The notes: generated from the letters alone by a model not told the origin. A stretch of 64,000 nucleotides of DNA from Circinella minor (GCA_016758965.1 JAEPRB010000001.1:310001-374000), one strand, 5' to 3'. Positions 50,501 to 63,935 are shown, counted from the stretch's first letter. Program-made: numbers and translations.

Positions 50501-50823
50501 CCAATGTAACTGAGCACTGTACTGGTGCAGATATTGAGAATATATTTTGGTAAAACCTATTACTTTAATAATGAATAATTGATAGATGCTTTTCTCATTA
50601 AAAAAGAAAGAAAGAGAACATAGAGAAACTAATGGAAATGTACTTTTTATTTAGTGAGGCTGGTACTGCTGCATTACGACGAGGTATTGATACCAAGATG
50701 ATTATTCTGGATGATTTAGAAGTCCCTTTACGTACAACTTCTGAACGAGCCATTTATCGAGTTATTCAGGAAGGTTCTTTAGATGTATATGAACGATTTA
50801 ATAAAGCTCACCGTATCACATAG
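47565..50823 (+). CDS. Tandem AAA ATPase of the AFG2/SPATA5L1 type, 15 exons
   Basis: Fifteen exons sum to 1983 nt (660 aa). Boundaries include 47565-47696, 47796-48024, 48116-48221, 48285-48469, then ten more, ending 50655-50823. Domain D1 has a Walker A of the form HGVSGVGKNTLVR (about residues 145-155), but its Walker B position reads VVVVRNLNALRA, without the usual Asp-Glu. Domain D2 is canonical: Walker A GPSGCGKTAF (about 429-438), KYLGETESKIRKLF, Walker B ILFIDEMDAISARR (about 485-498), NERVLSTLLNEMDGVEGRNG, the GCTNRPDCID sensor and an RPGRLDQLIYMGLPDEHDR arginine-finger region. The C-terminal VIQEGSLDVYERFNKAHR resembles AFG2/SPATA5L1. Such proteins work in ribosome maturation (release of Rlp24 from pre-60S), but the D1 difference leaves the assignment open. 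Confidence 0.85.
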
Positions 50824-51703
50824 TAGTAATGCATATATGAACGTAAAAAAAATCATTTGTTATTGTAATATTTTTTTTTATTTAAGATTCAGGGGTTAAA
50901 AGAGTATGATAGGAATGTAGGGAATTTTGTGTAACGGGGATATTTTAAAAACAAAGTTACATAGGCATAAAAAGCATAAAAATTTACTCTTTTAGGGGAT
51001 TCTAGGTCATTTGAATTTTGACATGATATTACCCCTGGATAGGGTTTGCGCACCGTAAATACATATTGATGGATTTAAGGTACATATAGCATAAGGGCAT
51101 AGAACATATAATCCACTCTATAAGTGAATAAGGACATATAAAGCATAAGGGAACAGTAATCATTAATCTGTCAAAAAAAGAATAGAGATAAAATAACATC
51201 CACCATTGACCTCTTGAGCGGTAGATATAGTGTTTTATACCTATTCTGTTTTTTTTTTCCTTTTTCCTTTTTTTTTTTCCTAATTGCCCTTGTAGCTCAA
51301 CTTTATATGCCTGTTTTCCTTGTACTAGATTGCCTTTTCTATAATATAATAATTCCTCAAATAATATTGATAACAATAATTTTTAAGAGAGCAAAGAAAA
51401 AAGAAGGAAAAAAAGAATTTTTTGAAATTATTTGAAGGAAGGGTAAAAAATTATTGTGTATAGTGTTTTTTCTTTTCCTTTCTTCCTCCCTCGCCCTCTT
51501 GTACTCTTCTTTTGTTTTTCTTGGACACGGAAAGGTGAAATTAAAACATTTAATATGCCTTGAATTAAATATTTTCTGGTCGTGGTTCGCTCCAAAAAGG
51601 TTTTTTTTTTTTGTGGTTTTTTTTTTTTCTTTTTTTATTCCTCTTCTAAAGAGAACATTTTCTTGTTTCTGAATGATGATCCATGTTCTTATTGATCACT
51701 ACC
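50824..51703. other. Intergenic region, 3' flanks of two convergent genes
   Basis: Short direct repeats occur near 50965-51150 (AGGCATAAAAAGCATAAAA, CATATAGCATAAGGG, CATATAAAGCATAAGGG). The remainder is T-rich without genes. Confidence 0.5.
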
Positions 51704-53680
51704 CTATGATGAAGAACGTGCTTTTTTCTTCTTTTTCCCTGGTGTGGCTGACGATGATAATGGTAACGTCAAGCCATTACAACTTCCTTGTTGATTTTGA
51801 TTAATCTTGCTTAGCCCATCGTCACCCATTATTGTACTTTCTTTACCATCACGGTAAAAATTAGGAATGAAACCACATTCCAAAGAGAAAGAAGAGGAAG
51901 AAGAGGAAGTATTACTTGCAGAATCAGTAGAAGAAATCCGCCGTGGTATATTATATATTGGGGTTTCTTTACCTGGAATCGAATTACAATGATATGAAGA
52001 AAGCAAATAATAATCATTCACTGGTTCAGAAACATTTTTACTAGTAATAATTAATTCATCTCTTCCACTGTTTGCTCTTTTATTACTTCTTCTTAATAAT
52101 TTCTTGTTACCATCTCCATCTCCTTCATATCCACTAGTATTATCGTTTTCTTGCTTTGTTGGGCTATGAGAATGCCTTGATCTCATCAACCCTTCTGCTA
52201 CTTCATCACTCCTTGCTTCAGGTTGTGATTGGTGCTGTCTCTTGTCATAAGATAGTTGTTGATAAGGCACATCATAGATGGACTCATTTGTTTGGTCATT
52301 TGTACTATATAGTCTGCTATTAGATAACCTTATCGATGATAATGATCCATCGTCATGTGGAATTAGCCCACGTGACTTGGTCTGTGTCAACCTGTGCATA
52401 AAATCTGACACATTTGATATCGTCTATATATTGCGATATAAAGGGTTAGTATCAAAAAATACTATAGCCTATATATATATATATATATATGTCTATTTAA
52501 TTTAACAATTCTAATAATGACAATTTTTAATTACCCTATTTTGGAATTCAACGATCGAACGCAACTCGACAAGGTCATCAATCAACCCATCAAATAATGA
52601 ACTTAAAGCCTCCAATTGGTCTTCAAGTTTATGGAGATATGCTACATTCATATCAGAAAGAGAAATGGGATGTTGATGCTGATGAAAAAATGACTTATGT
52701 TGTTGCTGTGGTATAGTAGTAGTGATAGGAGCAACACCAGTAGGAAAATATAAAGGATGAGGAGAGGTTGGTGGTATAAAATTTGACATTGTTGGTGTTG
52801 ATCGATTAGCAGTCAGGTTATTACCACTCCTATCATTACTACTATTACTATCAACACTTTGTTCAATAAAATTCATGGTATCGGCATATTGGATATGAAG
52901 AGTACTGTGGTCTTTGGGTCTCTTCCGTTTGATTTGAGATAATTGACCTTTTGTTGCATTACGACGGAAATTTTCATGTTTAAATTCCCAGGGCGGCGAA
53001 TTATTGCGAGTATTATTTTTTATATTATTGATGCTTGGTATTAGGGTGACATTTGGTTTCCAAGGTTCAAGACCGAAATTCGTATCACTTAATTTGTGAA
53101 AATCGTACACTAGACTTATCTTTGTTAGCTCATCCAGAAAAGAAAGAAAAAAAAATATCTTTATGGTTTCAGTCCCAGAAACTCGGGTACAAAAATAATA
53201 CTCTTAAAAGAAAAATAAATAAATAGACTTACTATTGAGCTGACGTACAAAACTAGTCCAGTTAGAATGTCTAAAGTAACGTGGAAGAATAACTCTTGAA
53301 AATTCATCACAATCATAAACGCGAAAAAAATCGCCGTTTGAAGACCAAGAAATGAGATTTCGATTGTTTTTATCATCAAGAATTCTAAATACATATTTTT
53401 TTTTTGAAATCAGTTAGTTGACTTTTTATTTTTTTTTATTTTTCGTTCTTTTTATTTTTTATTTTATTTTGAAATTAAGCGTACTGTTTTGATCTTTGGG
53501 AGTTTTAGTGAAAACTTACAACAAAAGTTTTTTAACAAAAGGTTGATAACGAGTCATGTTAGGATTAGGGGTGTTTGTTGTTGTTGTTGTTGTTGTAGTA
53601 GTAGGAGTTGTTGGTTGAGGGCCAGAAGTAGTACTAACGCCATTAGACGGTGATAAATAAAAATGCCATTGTCCTTGCAT
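51704..53680 (-). CDS. HSF-type transcription factor, 4 exons
   Basis: The exons (minus) are 53680-53520, 53384-53233, 53109-52535 and 52423-51704, 1449 nt (482 aa). The DNA-binding domain is split over exons 1-3: TRYQPFVKKLLLILDDKNN, LISWSSNGDFFRVYDCDEFS and RVILPRYFRHSNWTSFVRQL, then NMYDFHKL. The helix-3 signature (SFVRQLNMYxFHK) is intact. A basic stretch (RRNATKGQLSQIKRKRPKD) follows. A leucine-rich helix (HKLEDQLEALSSLFDGLIDD, about residues 205-224) could trimerise. The remaining C-terminus is Ser/Asn/Gln-rich, as in fungal HSF/Sfl1/Mga1-like factors. The residues before the domain include a poly-Thr run encoded by ACA repeats. Targets are unknown. A single TTCTAGAA dyad (53954-53961) lies just upstream. 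Confidence 0.9.
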
Positions 53681-55092
53681 GGAAACCGACAAAAAAAAAA
53701 AGTCTGTTTCACGTAAAAGTGAAGAAAGAGGGGAAAAGGTTTAGATAAAATAAAAAATGAGTCAGCGAGTACTAAATACTAAAAAAGAAAAGATAAAAAG
53801 GTGTTTTCCCCTGTTGGTTACGTGTGAAATGGAAGTTATAGTTGAATCACACTATTTCCTCCCAATTAGGAGCGGAACTTGTGTTTGTTAGAACGTGTAC
53901 AGTAAAATATGTTGCCATACATCCATTCAATTCTATCGATCATCCTTTTTTCTTTCTAGAATCAAATAAAGAACTAGAATCAATTTTTTTTATATTGGTT
54001 TCTGTTTCGACTATTTATCATTATTACTAATTGGTTGGCTGATTCGATTAAAAATTCTTTTTAAAATCAAAATATATGTTATTCAATCAATCAAGTATAT
54101 ATAACAATTTTCATCTTAGATTATCAATCAAACATAATGTGTTAAACAATTTTTTTTATTTCAGTTTCATTAGTTGTAAATCATCATTATCATTATATCA
54201 TGTATCATTATCATATCTATTGAAACAAATATACATATATATAATAGTATAATTTAACCTTGTCATTTAATTGGAGATGTTTAATATTAATAATATGAAT
54301 ATGCACCTGTAACCATGGTAACTAATTTCTTTAAATGGATAAATAGATCACTTAGAACGAAACTATGCAAAAGAATTCAAATGACTATTTACCAATGCAG
54401 ATCATACTGATTTGGTTAAAAAGAACTAATTTTGATCACATAAATTTTTTTACGTTTGTGTAACCATTCTAAATGTTCTTTTTGTTTTCTCGATACAATA
54501 AACTCTTTTTAAACCTAAATATGTATATAAAACTGAAAGAAAGATCATATTATTATATCATTTGACGGACATATATGAAAGGATAAAGTAGAAAAGTATA
54601 CTCAAAAGTAGAAAAAAATAAAATTATGGTTTTAATACGTATTATATTTCTTTTTGTTCAACATACAAAAAAAATGTGTCAAAGGAATGAATGTACATGG
54701 TATTAAAATATATTTAAAATAAATCGAATAAATTAATTATTCTATTATCATTTGAAACCAACTTACGTCATGTTAGTAAATATTAATGACTAAAAAGAAG
54801 CTTTTTCATGCACACATCCTCTTTTATGTCCCCTGCCCGGCCATAACTATTAGGCTACAAACCAAGATTCAAATATAGAAAAATAATTACAATCAAATAT
54901 ATGAATATGGGAATATTACTAATAAAAATGAAACCCATATAATCTTTTATGGAATTTTATTTGAATATTCCTATCGATCGCTAAACTTCAAACTCTCGGT
55001 TTATCTTTGTGTAACAAAAAAACAGTTTTTTTCTTATTGCAAGCATTTTTTTTACAGTGCGGGTTTAACCTCGATTTAACTTTTTATAACCA
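53681..55092. other. Divergent region between the HSF-type gene and QNS1
   Basis: AT-rich. It contains TTCTAGAA at 53954-53961, a dyad of two HSF half-sites (TTCnnGAA), shorter than the three units usually needed. No gene is seen. Confidence 0.5.
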
Positions 55093-58053
55093 ATGGGTCA
55101 TTTGTACGGTTCAATAAATTAAACAAAAATAAGAAATCTGTAGATCTTGTTTTATTATTATTTTATATATATACTCACGTTTTTTTTTGTTTCTGATAAA
55201 TACACAGAATTACCGTTGCTACGTGTTCACTGAACCAATGGGCTCTTGATTTTGAAGGAAATCTCAAAAGAATTCTTGAAAGCATTAGAATCGCTAAAGC
55301 AAAAGGGGCCAAACTTCGTGTTGGACCCGAACTTGAAATCAGGTTAGTTTTATTCTTAAAAAGAGATATAGTTTTTAAATGTTTTAGTTATAAGTAGATA
55401 ACGCGCAGCTTTCTTGAACTATAAATAATATTTATCGGTTGAATATATATAGTGGTTACGGGTGTTATGATCATTTTCTTGAAAGTAAATAGTTATATAT
55501 ATATACCAATTCAATAATGGGGGAATGGAACGCAGAGTGTGGATCGATATTAATAATAGAAGTGCATACTTATCCGTTTATTTTATAGGTGATACATATC
55601 TTCACTCATGGGAAGTTCTTGCTGAAATCTTAAAGAGTGAAGAAGCTAGAGATATGATTTTGGACATTGGCATGTAAGTTTTCTCATCATTGATATCATA
55701 CATATTTATTAAATTGCTTGTGTTTTTTTTTTACTAAAATGGGATATTTTTTATATTTTAATAGGCCAGTAATGCATAAAACTGTCACTTATAATTGTCG
55801 AGTAATTTTATGTAATGGTAAAATTGAATTGATCCGACCTAAAATTTTCCTTGCCAATGATGGAAATTATCGTGAATTACGTTTCTTTACCCCTTGGGTA
55901 TCAAAAAAAGTGGAAAAACATTATCTTCCTCGTATGATTCAAAGTATTACTGGTCAATTTACTGTTCCATTTGGTGATACCGTTGTAAGTACTTTGGATA
56001 CCTGTATTGGATGTGAAACTTGTGAAGAATTATTTACTCCTCAAAGGTAAAAATTGATATATCTATTGATTAATGAAAAAATTATCTTAATGGAAAAAGA
56101 AAAATCAAAGAATTTCATGTAACCTCTTTTTTTTTCTAGTCCTCATATTTCAATGGGTTTGGATGGTGTTGAAGTCTTTACTAATAGTAGTGGTAGTCAT
56201 CATGAACTTCGTAAACTTGATACACGTATTGATTTGATAAAAGCAGCTACGGCAAAGGTAATTTTTATTTTACCTTTATATACTAAAGTGTGATAAGTTT
56301 GAGGGAAAAGATTGTATATGTATATATTCCTTTTTTTAAAAAAAAATTGACTAAATTTTTATCTTTGGATATAAATTTAAGGTTGGTGGTATCTATCTTT
56401 ATGCTAATCAACAAGGTTGTGATGGTGATCGACTTTATTATGATGGTTGTGCTATGATTGTTATGAATGGAAACGTCATTGCTCAAGGATCTCAATTTTC
56501 GCTTCGTGATGTGGTATGTGATTTGTTATATAAAGATATATTAATGGGAGAGAGGGGGATGTGATAATATGGGTACTAAAATAAGGATGTTAATGTATAG
56601 GAAGTAGTTACTGCTACTGTTGACTTGGAAGATGTGCGTTCTTTCCGAGCTCGTTGTGCTAGTCGTGGTATTCAAGCTACTCACACCGAAGCATACGAAC
56701 GTCAAGATGTTAATTTCTCTTTATCCCATCCACATACTGACGGAGATCTCAGTGTTGTACCTGACAAACCACGTCCTCCCTTTTATCATACACCTGAAGA
56801 AGAAATTGCATTAGGTCCTGCCTGTTGGATGTGGGATTATCTTCGTCGATCCAAAACAGCTGGTTACTTTTTACCTTTAAGTGGTGGTATCGATAGTTGT
56901 GCTACTGCTGTCATCGTCGCATCCATGTGTCGATTAGTTGTTAAGGAAGCCGCTGCAGGTAATGAACAAGTCATTGAAGATGCTCGTCGTTTAGCAGGAC
57001 AAGGTGATACAAAATATATTCCTACCGATCCGACCGAATTTGCTGGTCAAATCTTTTATACATGTTATATGGGAACTTCCAATTCAAGTGATGAAACACG
57101 TCAACGTGCTAAGCGTCTTGCTGGTGTTATTGGTAGTTATCATACCGATCTTAATATGGACACTGTTGTTACGGCCATTCATGGATTGTTTTCTCTTGTC
57201 ACTGGAAAGACTCCACAATATCGTATCCACGGTGGTTCCAATACTGAGAATTTAGCATTACAAAACATTCAAGCAAGATTAAGAATGTTACTCGCTTATC
57301 TTTTTGCTCAATTGTTGCCATGGTGTCGATCTAAAGAAGGTGGCCTTTTGGTTCTGGGAAGTGCTAATGTGGATGAAAGTCTTCGTGGTTACTTGACCAA
57401 ATATGATTGTAGTAGTGCAGATATTAACCCTATTGGTGCCATTAGCAAGAATGACCTGAAAGGATTTATTGCTTATGCTCAAAAAGAATTCAAGATGGAT
57501 ATTTTGGGTGAATTTTTGGATGCTACACCCACAGCAGAATTAGAACCTATTACAGAAGATTATGTTCAATCGGATGAAGTGGATATGGGTATGTCGTATT
57601 CAGAATTATCTCAGTATGGTACATTACGTAAAGTAGACCGATGTGGTCCATTTTCGATGTTTTACAAATTGGTCCATGAATGGGGACAGCATCTTCGTCC
57701 TACTGAGGTAATAATTTCATAACAGCTTATGTAAAATATAGATAAATAGATAGATAGATAGATGTAGAGACGAAAACACTCTAATCCTAAGCTTTTTTAT
57801 TCAATATTGATATCTATTCTAGGTGGCAGCTAAAGTGAAACGATTCTTCTTCTATTATTCAATCAATCGGCACAAGATGACTACCATTACTCCTTCCTAT
57901 CATGCCGAAGGATATAGTCCTGATGATAATCGTTTCGATTTGAGACCCTTTTTATACAATGCTTCATGGAAGTGGCAATTTAGTCGTATTGATCAAGCAG
58001 CAGATAATCTGGAACATTCCAAGGATTTTGGTACAGCTTCTCGTAGTGCATAA
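55093..58053 (+). CDS. QNS1: Glutamine-dependent NAD(+) synthetase, 9 exons
   Basis: The exons are 55093-55103 (11 nt), 55208-55342, 55453-55484, 55589-55673, 55765-56046, 56140-56257, 56382-56513, 56601-57707 and 57823-58053, 2133 nt (710 aa). The enzyme amidates deamido-NAD using glutamine. The N-terminal nitrilase-like glutaminase has the Glu-Lys-Cys triad in GPELEI (about 47), [14 protein letters not shown] (about 115) and [14 protein letters not shown] (Cys about 174). The synthetase domain has the P-loop [15 protein letters not shown] (SGGIDS at 359-364) and the NAD-site block [20 protein letters not shown]. The very short first exon (MGHL) was chosen because it joins in frame to [19 protein letters not shown], the usual Qns1 N-terminus, and needs the GT at 55104 and AG at 55206-55207. 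Confidence 0.96.
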
Positions 58054-58964
58054 TTTTGTCTAGTTATAAATAGTTTATCTTATATATATTATATGTACAA
58101 AAAAGAGAGAGAATTTATTTTAAAAAAACAATTCTTTATTATTGATATCAAGAATACTCTTATATCTATATGTATTAGAATAACATACATTTTAAATATA
58201 AAAAGTCTTATTTTTATTGGGGTAGGAAAATCACGTTTTTGTAAAACTGTATTATTTTTGCTCCTGTTATCAATCATTCCGTCCTGAATCTCGTTGTTTG
58301 TAAGTTTCTGGTAGTGTAGTCTACTGAATATTTGTGGAAAGTGTATATTTAAATTGAAATATAGTACGTACATTATACACACAAATTGTAAATTCTGAGA
58401 AACCCCATTATTTATAAGCTAATCCCAAATTTTCTTTCACGTGTAATAACATAGTATATTATTATGTATATGCGCATATAGAAATATATACGTACGTTAT
58501 TATAACATCTAAAAAATGGCTTCAATATCTCAGGAAATAGTAGCTGCTTACTGATAGGCTTACTGTTTTGGAGCTGTTGATTAAGCTAATGTTCCGATAC
58601 ATAATTCCCATGTCCATCTAAAAGTTCGACTGGCCGGAAACTTCTTTGTGTACTATGAAGCAGCAAGAAAATATATCAATTCTCCGTTGTTCAAGAATAT
58701 GTACCTAAATGTATTTGATTTGTTTGTTTAGTACGTACATAGATAAACATTTTTATATAAAGCCAAGTATGACATGAATAATTCTTTTGACAGATAACTA
58801 TATCGACTTGTATATAGCTCAGGTTCTTGATTAAATGATCAATAGACATTATGTATAACAATACCATACACTACGTATATATATTTTTATATTTATTTAA
58901 ATTACTATATACTATACTACTATAATTATAAATGTTTACCCTCATAAGGACATGCCCATATGAT
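58054..58964. other. Convergent region between QNS1 and SDR-2
   Basis: AT-rich 3' flanks, no gene seen. Confidence 0.6.
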
Positions 58965-60868
58965 TTATATGTCTTCTCTCTTTCGAGCTTCTTCCAACTT
59001 TCTCTTGTAGTAAGCGATAGTATCAGGAGCCATTTGGCGAGCAATTTCCAAAAATTCGTCATTGACAACTTCAGCTAAAATAATACGTAGAAAATAAAAT
59101 GCAAAATAAGAATATATTTCCACTATAATAAATGATCCAGGAGAAACAGAGCTAATTTTGCATTAAATTATGTATATAATAAATTACTTACGATATCGAG
59201 TAAGAGGCTCTTGAGGACGGATGATATCGCCAGGCAAGGCCAAAAGTGTTTGTCCTACGTATAAATCAAATTGTATTTCTTACACAAATTAATAATCGTA
59301 CCACACTACGTATAATATCAATGAATAAACAAATGAATAATAGCTCTAGTAGCGAATAAAAATTATGGTTACGTATGGTCCCCATAAAAGCACAAACCAA
59401 GATTATATGTCCAACATACCATTTCGTGTTTCATCTTCAATCAACATCAACACAGCTTTCACGACAGTTTCAACCGTCGCTCTAGGCATCTTTGTAAACA
59501 TTTCCGTAAATGGATTGTAATCATCCTTTCCTGCTAAATCTTCAGCCAATTCGGTATCTAGCAATAATAAAATTATTAATCATATTTTATAGTGGATTAT
59601 GATTGTTGGTAAATAATAAATATTTCAAAAAAAGTATTTAGTTCACATAATTAGGAACTGTAAAAGTCAAAACTTACCGACCCACGTAGGACAGACTGTA
59701 GTAATTATATTTTGATAATCATTACGTATCATATACGAAAAAAGAAAAACTCAATGGTTTAATATTCATATATGTATTTTTAAATGAAACAAATGATTAC
59801 TTGCTCTTTTGGCATGGTATCACATACCTGCATTCATTCTGACATTGCAAACATGTTTGTAGATTTCGTTTGAGCGCGTCCATCCAACAACACCAAACTT
59901 GGAGGCATTATAGATACTCATCGTACTAGATAAATAGATATGTATTATTGCAGCTTTTTGGATTAGTGTATTGTTATTATTTTTACAGCACATTTATAAA
60001 TGTCGGTCTACTTACGGGTTAGTAATAAGCTAATGTGACGAAAGATGTAAATAAATAATGTTTATTCATTGAAGTTTAATAAATATGAAGCACTAATACG
60101 TAAAACGAAATAAAGCTACTACTTACACCAGCAACACTGGCAGTATTCACAATCACACCACCACCTCTTTTTGCAAGATGAAGCATAGCAACTTTACCGC
60201 CTTTGATAACAGCAGTTGTGTTGACGTCAAGCATACGATCATCAATAGCGTCTGTATTAAAGTAAATTTAGTATATCAATAATATGTTGCATACGTATAT
60301 GTCATAACATTATACACCTGCATATGATTGCTATTTTTTTAACATACCATTAAAAGGTAAGAACATGGTATTGGCATTTGTACCAATACCAGCGTTCAGG
60401 AACGCAATCTAATAAAAAAAAAAGATAAAGCGTTAGTAACCATGTATGTATTAATAGATAAAAACCAAGAGTAACATACGTCGACGCCACCAAATTCACT
60501 TTCAGCTAAGGCAAATAGTGCTTTATTAGCTTCATAGGTGGTTACATCCGTGTGTATATATGCAGCTACTTTTTCACCAGCGCTTTTTATTGTTTTTTTT
60601 TAAAAAAAAAAGAAAGAGAGGCGATCATATAAATGGAATTAAATTTTACTTGTTCATAAAACTTTTTTTATTTTCAGCAAAAATTAAAATCAAATAGTAA
60701 TAATTACAGTTCGTTGAGTTCCTTCACAGTAGCTTCGCCTTGAGCATCCAAAATATCACCAATGACAACTTTAGCACCACGCTTAACAAGTTCAACTGCA
60801 ACAGCTTTCCCGAGATTTCTTGAAGCGCCAGTCAGCACAGCTACTTTGCCTTCAAGAGATTTGACCAT
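58965..60868 (-). CDS. Short-chain dehydrogenase SDR-2, 10 exons, with a 1-nt frameshift
   Basis: The exons (minus) are 60868-60708, 60582-60480, 60408-60348, 60251-60127, 60029-60016 (14 nt), 59925-59828, 59695-59678 (18 nt), 59558-59420, 59254-59192 and 59074-58965. TGASRNLGKAVAVELV, NAGIGTNANTMF and YNASKFGVVGW are the NAD(P) site, the active-site loop and the catalytic Tyr-Lys. The C-terminus ends YYKRKLEEARKRED. The exon 59558-59420 has 139 nt, whereas the homologous exon in SDR-1 and SDR-3 has 138. An extra base in the AAA run of GTAAATCATCC (about 59519-59521) shifts the frame after GKDD and leads to a TAG. Without it the gene would be 296 aa. It is therefore either a recent pseudogene or a sequence error. 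Confidence 0.8.
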
Positions 60869-62199
60869 TTTTGCTATACTATGTATTGAAATTGAAAAGA
60901 AAGAAAAGATGAGAATAAATATAAAAAAAGAGCCAATATTTTTTTTTATCTGTTACCTTAGTAGATAAGTATTTATGCAAAGCCTTGTACAATAAAGAAG
61001 GTCAGCTGAAGTGTGTGAAAATAAACATTGTTAGAGTACTATGCCCCAGTTTTTTTAGTGGTTGCACCATGATTATTCAGAACGTTAATACCTGGTAATC
61101 TGAAAATAGGACACAACAGTAGAAAAATTATTTTATATACTTATTTATATATTCTTCAGCCATGCCACTATTGATGTTATTTATCTAAGTATGTATATGT
61201 TCCCTTATTGAGAATTCGGTCAATGTGAAATAAAAAAACTCTTTTTACACAATATGTACGCACATGTAAACCCTATAAACTTTACTATATTAGCGACGTA
61301 TTGCTTTGAAAAACCAAATGGGGAGATGTACGTTATCTTTATAAGGTTAGTAGCGCTATTATTCATAAAAAATAGTAAACAAGAAAAGGACACCACAATG
61401 AACAGTTGTCGTTAATTCATCCGTTATTAATGAGCATATTAAACGGAGTACCATTGGGTACTTTGAATCTCTTTAGGGTCTCAACCCAATCTGTTTGTGC
61501 TCTAATACATTTATGTGTGTATTTTTTTTTATTTGTGATAATGTTCTCACCTACTATCAATTTATTGTTGTCTTAAAAGTAAAAAAAAAAAAAATTATAT
61601 TCATGTTTTCATCATAAAAGTAGTAAGCAATGTTGAAGAAATTTGCATCAATCATTCCAACTTCTTGCTCTCGGTTCAAGAATAAAAATTTAAAAATACT
61701 TCAAATTCATCGAATGCTAAAACAAAGCTCTGATTGTGCCAAAGTGTAATCCATATAATATCAAATCAAAATTATGACTACGTATGCTAGAATGGAAAAA
61801 TACTAATTGCCAAGTAAAAAACAATGTCATTTATTCACACGCCAAATTGAAAAGCTAGGTACCGTATTCATTAATGAAAACCCTGCATGTAGATAAATTT
61901 TATACTGAAATTACCAACTTATTTTATTCTGCATTAATCTACGTAACACGTTGTTTACATCCATCCCATTCAACACCAACCCAAAAACCATCTACATAAT
62001 TAATAGTAAAATATTTTTTATATTGTATATCAAGTGATATTAAAGATTGTTTGCTTATTATTACATAACACATATAGGTCTCATTTTTACAACAAATTTT
62101 TTACAGGAAAACTTCAATGTCTGGTAACTACGTAATGATCAAAAACCGAATTTTTTTCTTCATTATTTGATAATAAGTAGGCATCTATTCCGTAGAGAT
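60869..62199. other. Spacer between SDR-2 and SDR-3
   Basis: 1.33 kb of AT-rich sequence, without genes or obvious repeats. It includes the SDR-2 promoter and the SDR-3 3' flank. Confidence 0.6.
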
Positions 62200-63935
62200 T
62201 TAGATACCTTCACGTTCAAGAGCTTCAGCTAATCTCTTCTTATAGTAAGGGATGGTTTCTTGAATATAAGTATCAGATACGGCCTTAGAGTTCTCATTAA
62301 GGATTTCGGCTATATTTGAATAGAGACAAAAAAAAATAGCAAATACATGTTAGTTCATGAAAAAAAAAACACACTCAAAATCTGTTTGTCTATTATTAAG
62401 ATACGTAATAATATTTAGCATTCATTAAATTGACAATATCACGTACGATAAACAGCAATTGGTTCTTGAGCACGGATAACATTTCCAGGAAGAGCTAATA
62501 AACATTGAGCTATGTTGTTTTATTTTATATAAATGACAATGTTAACTTTTTATTAATCATTTCAAGCAAATGGACGTAAAATTTCATAAAAAAATTGTTT
62601 CTTTTTACCATTTCGCGACTTATCTTCGACAAGAGTTAAAACAGCTTCTACAACAGTTTCAACTTTGGTACGGGGAGAATTGGCTACCATAGTAGCAAAA
62701 GGATCTTGATGAACGTTATTGCCCAAGTCACCAGCGAGCTCAGTTTCTACGTAAGCAATGTTTTTTTTATAAGTATATCGATTATAATATTATTAATAAC
62801 TTCTTTTCTTATGAGTAAAAATAACAATAGAAATTTTAGTAGCTTACCAACCCAGTATGGGCAGACAGCGTTCATACGAACACCACAAACATGTTCAAAG
62901 ATAGCATTTGATCGAGTCCAGCCAACAACACCATGTTTAGAAGCAGTATAGATACCCACAGCACTAAATTATTCGCATAATAAAATTGATTATCGTTAGT
63001 ACCCTATTTGTATATGTTTCCAGGGGAACATATTTTTTCGTGTACTACGGGAAATCGGAAATTCCTCCCGGAAAAACTTACGGAGAACAAAGGAACTGCA
63101 ATGAATGAAAAAAGATCAGTATCTATAACTATATGCAAGCTCTAGAAATAATGATAGAAAGGAAAAAAAATTAATACTTACACCAGCGACACTAGCAGTG
63201 TTTACAATAACGCCTCCTCCTCTCTTTGCCATGTAAAGAATAGCGACCTTGCTGCCTTTGACAACGGCAGTTGTGTTAATGTCAAGCATACGATCATCAA
63301 GAGAATCTATATAAAAATAAATAAGATACATTAAATTGTGCTGTATATAAATTATAACATCATACAAATGATTACTGATTTTTTTTTCACACACCATTAA
63401 AAGGCAAAAACATAGTGTTGGCATTTGAGCCAATACCCGCATTTAGGAAAGCAATCTAAATTTATAGTACATATAAGTTTAAATATAATGACATGTTCCA
63501 GTTCTCTATTCTGAAAATATTAAAAAAAAATCTTACATCAACACCACCAAATTCCTTTTCAGCCAAAGCAAAAAGGGCCTTGTTATCTTCATATTTAGTG
63601 ACATCGGTGTGAATATAAGCAGCCACCTTAGTACCGGCCCTATGATAACAAAATCATCATTATACAATGAGTACGTACCAAAATGTACATTCTGTGGGTG
63701 AGAAAATTTCGTGTGAAAATTTAAAATGTCATCTGCATAATTGATGTATGAATAATATAAAACACCGTACGTACTTTTCATTGAATTCCTTAATAGTAGC
63801 TTCACCTTCAGCATCCAAGATATCACCAATAACAACCTTGGCACCACGATTGATCATTTCAGCAGCTACGTGTTTGCCGATATTTCTGGAAGCACCAGTA
63901 ATAACAGCAACTTTTCCTTCAAGTGTCTTGGTCAT
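62200..63935 (-). CDS. Short-chain dehydrogenase SDR-3, 9 exons
   Basis: The exons (minus) are 63935-63775, 63639-63537, 63455-63395, 63306-63182, 63095-63082 (14 nt), 62963-62848, 62746-62609, 62509-62447 and 62309-62200, 891 nt (296 aa). TGASRNIGKHVAAEMI, VIGDILDAEGEATIKEF, NAGIGSNANTMFLPFN, VIVNTASVAG and the catalytic YTASKHGVVGW are intact. VRMNAVCPYWV, which in SDR-1 and SDR-2 is split by an intron that isolates an 18-nt micro-exon, is continuous here: the 116-nt exon equals their 98 + 18 nt. It is the best-preserved of the adjacent pair. The role is unknown; the 15-PGDH-like architecture suggests oxidation of a secondary alcohol, as inference. Confidence 0.93.
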
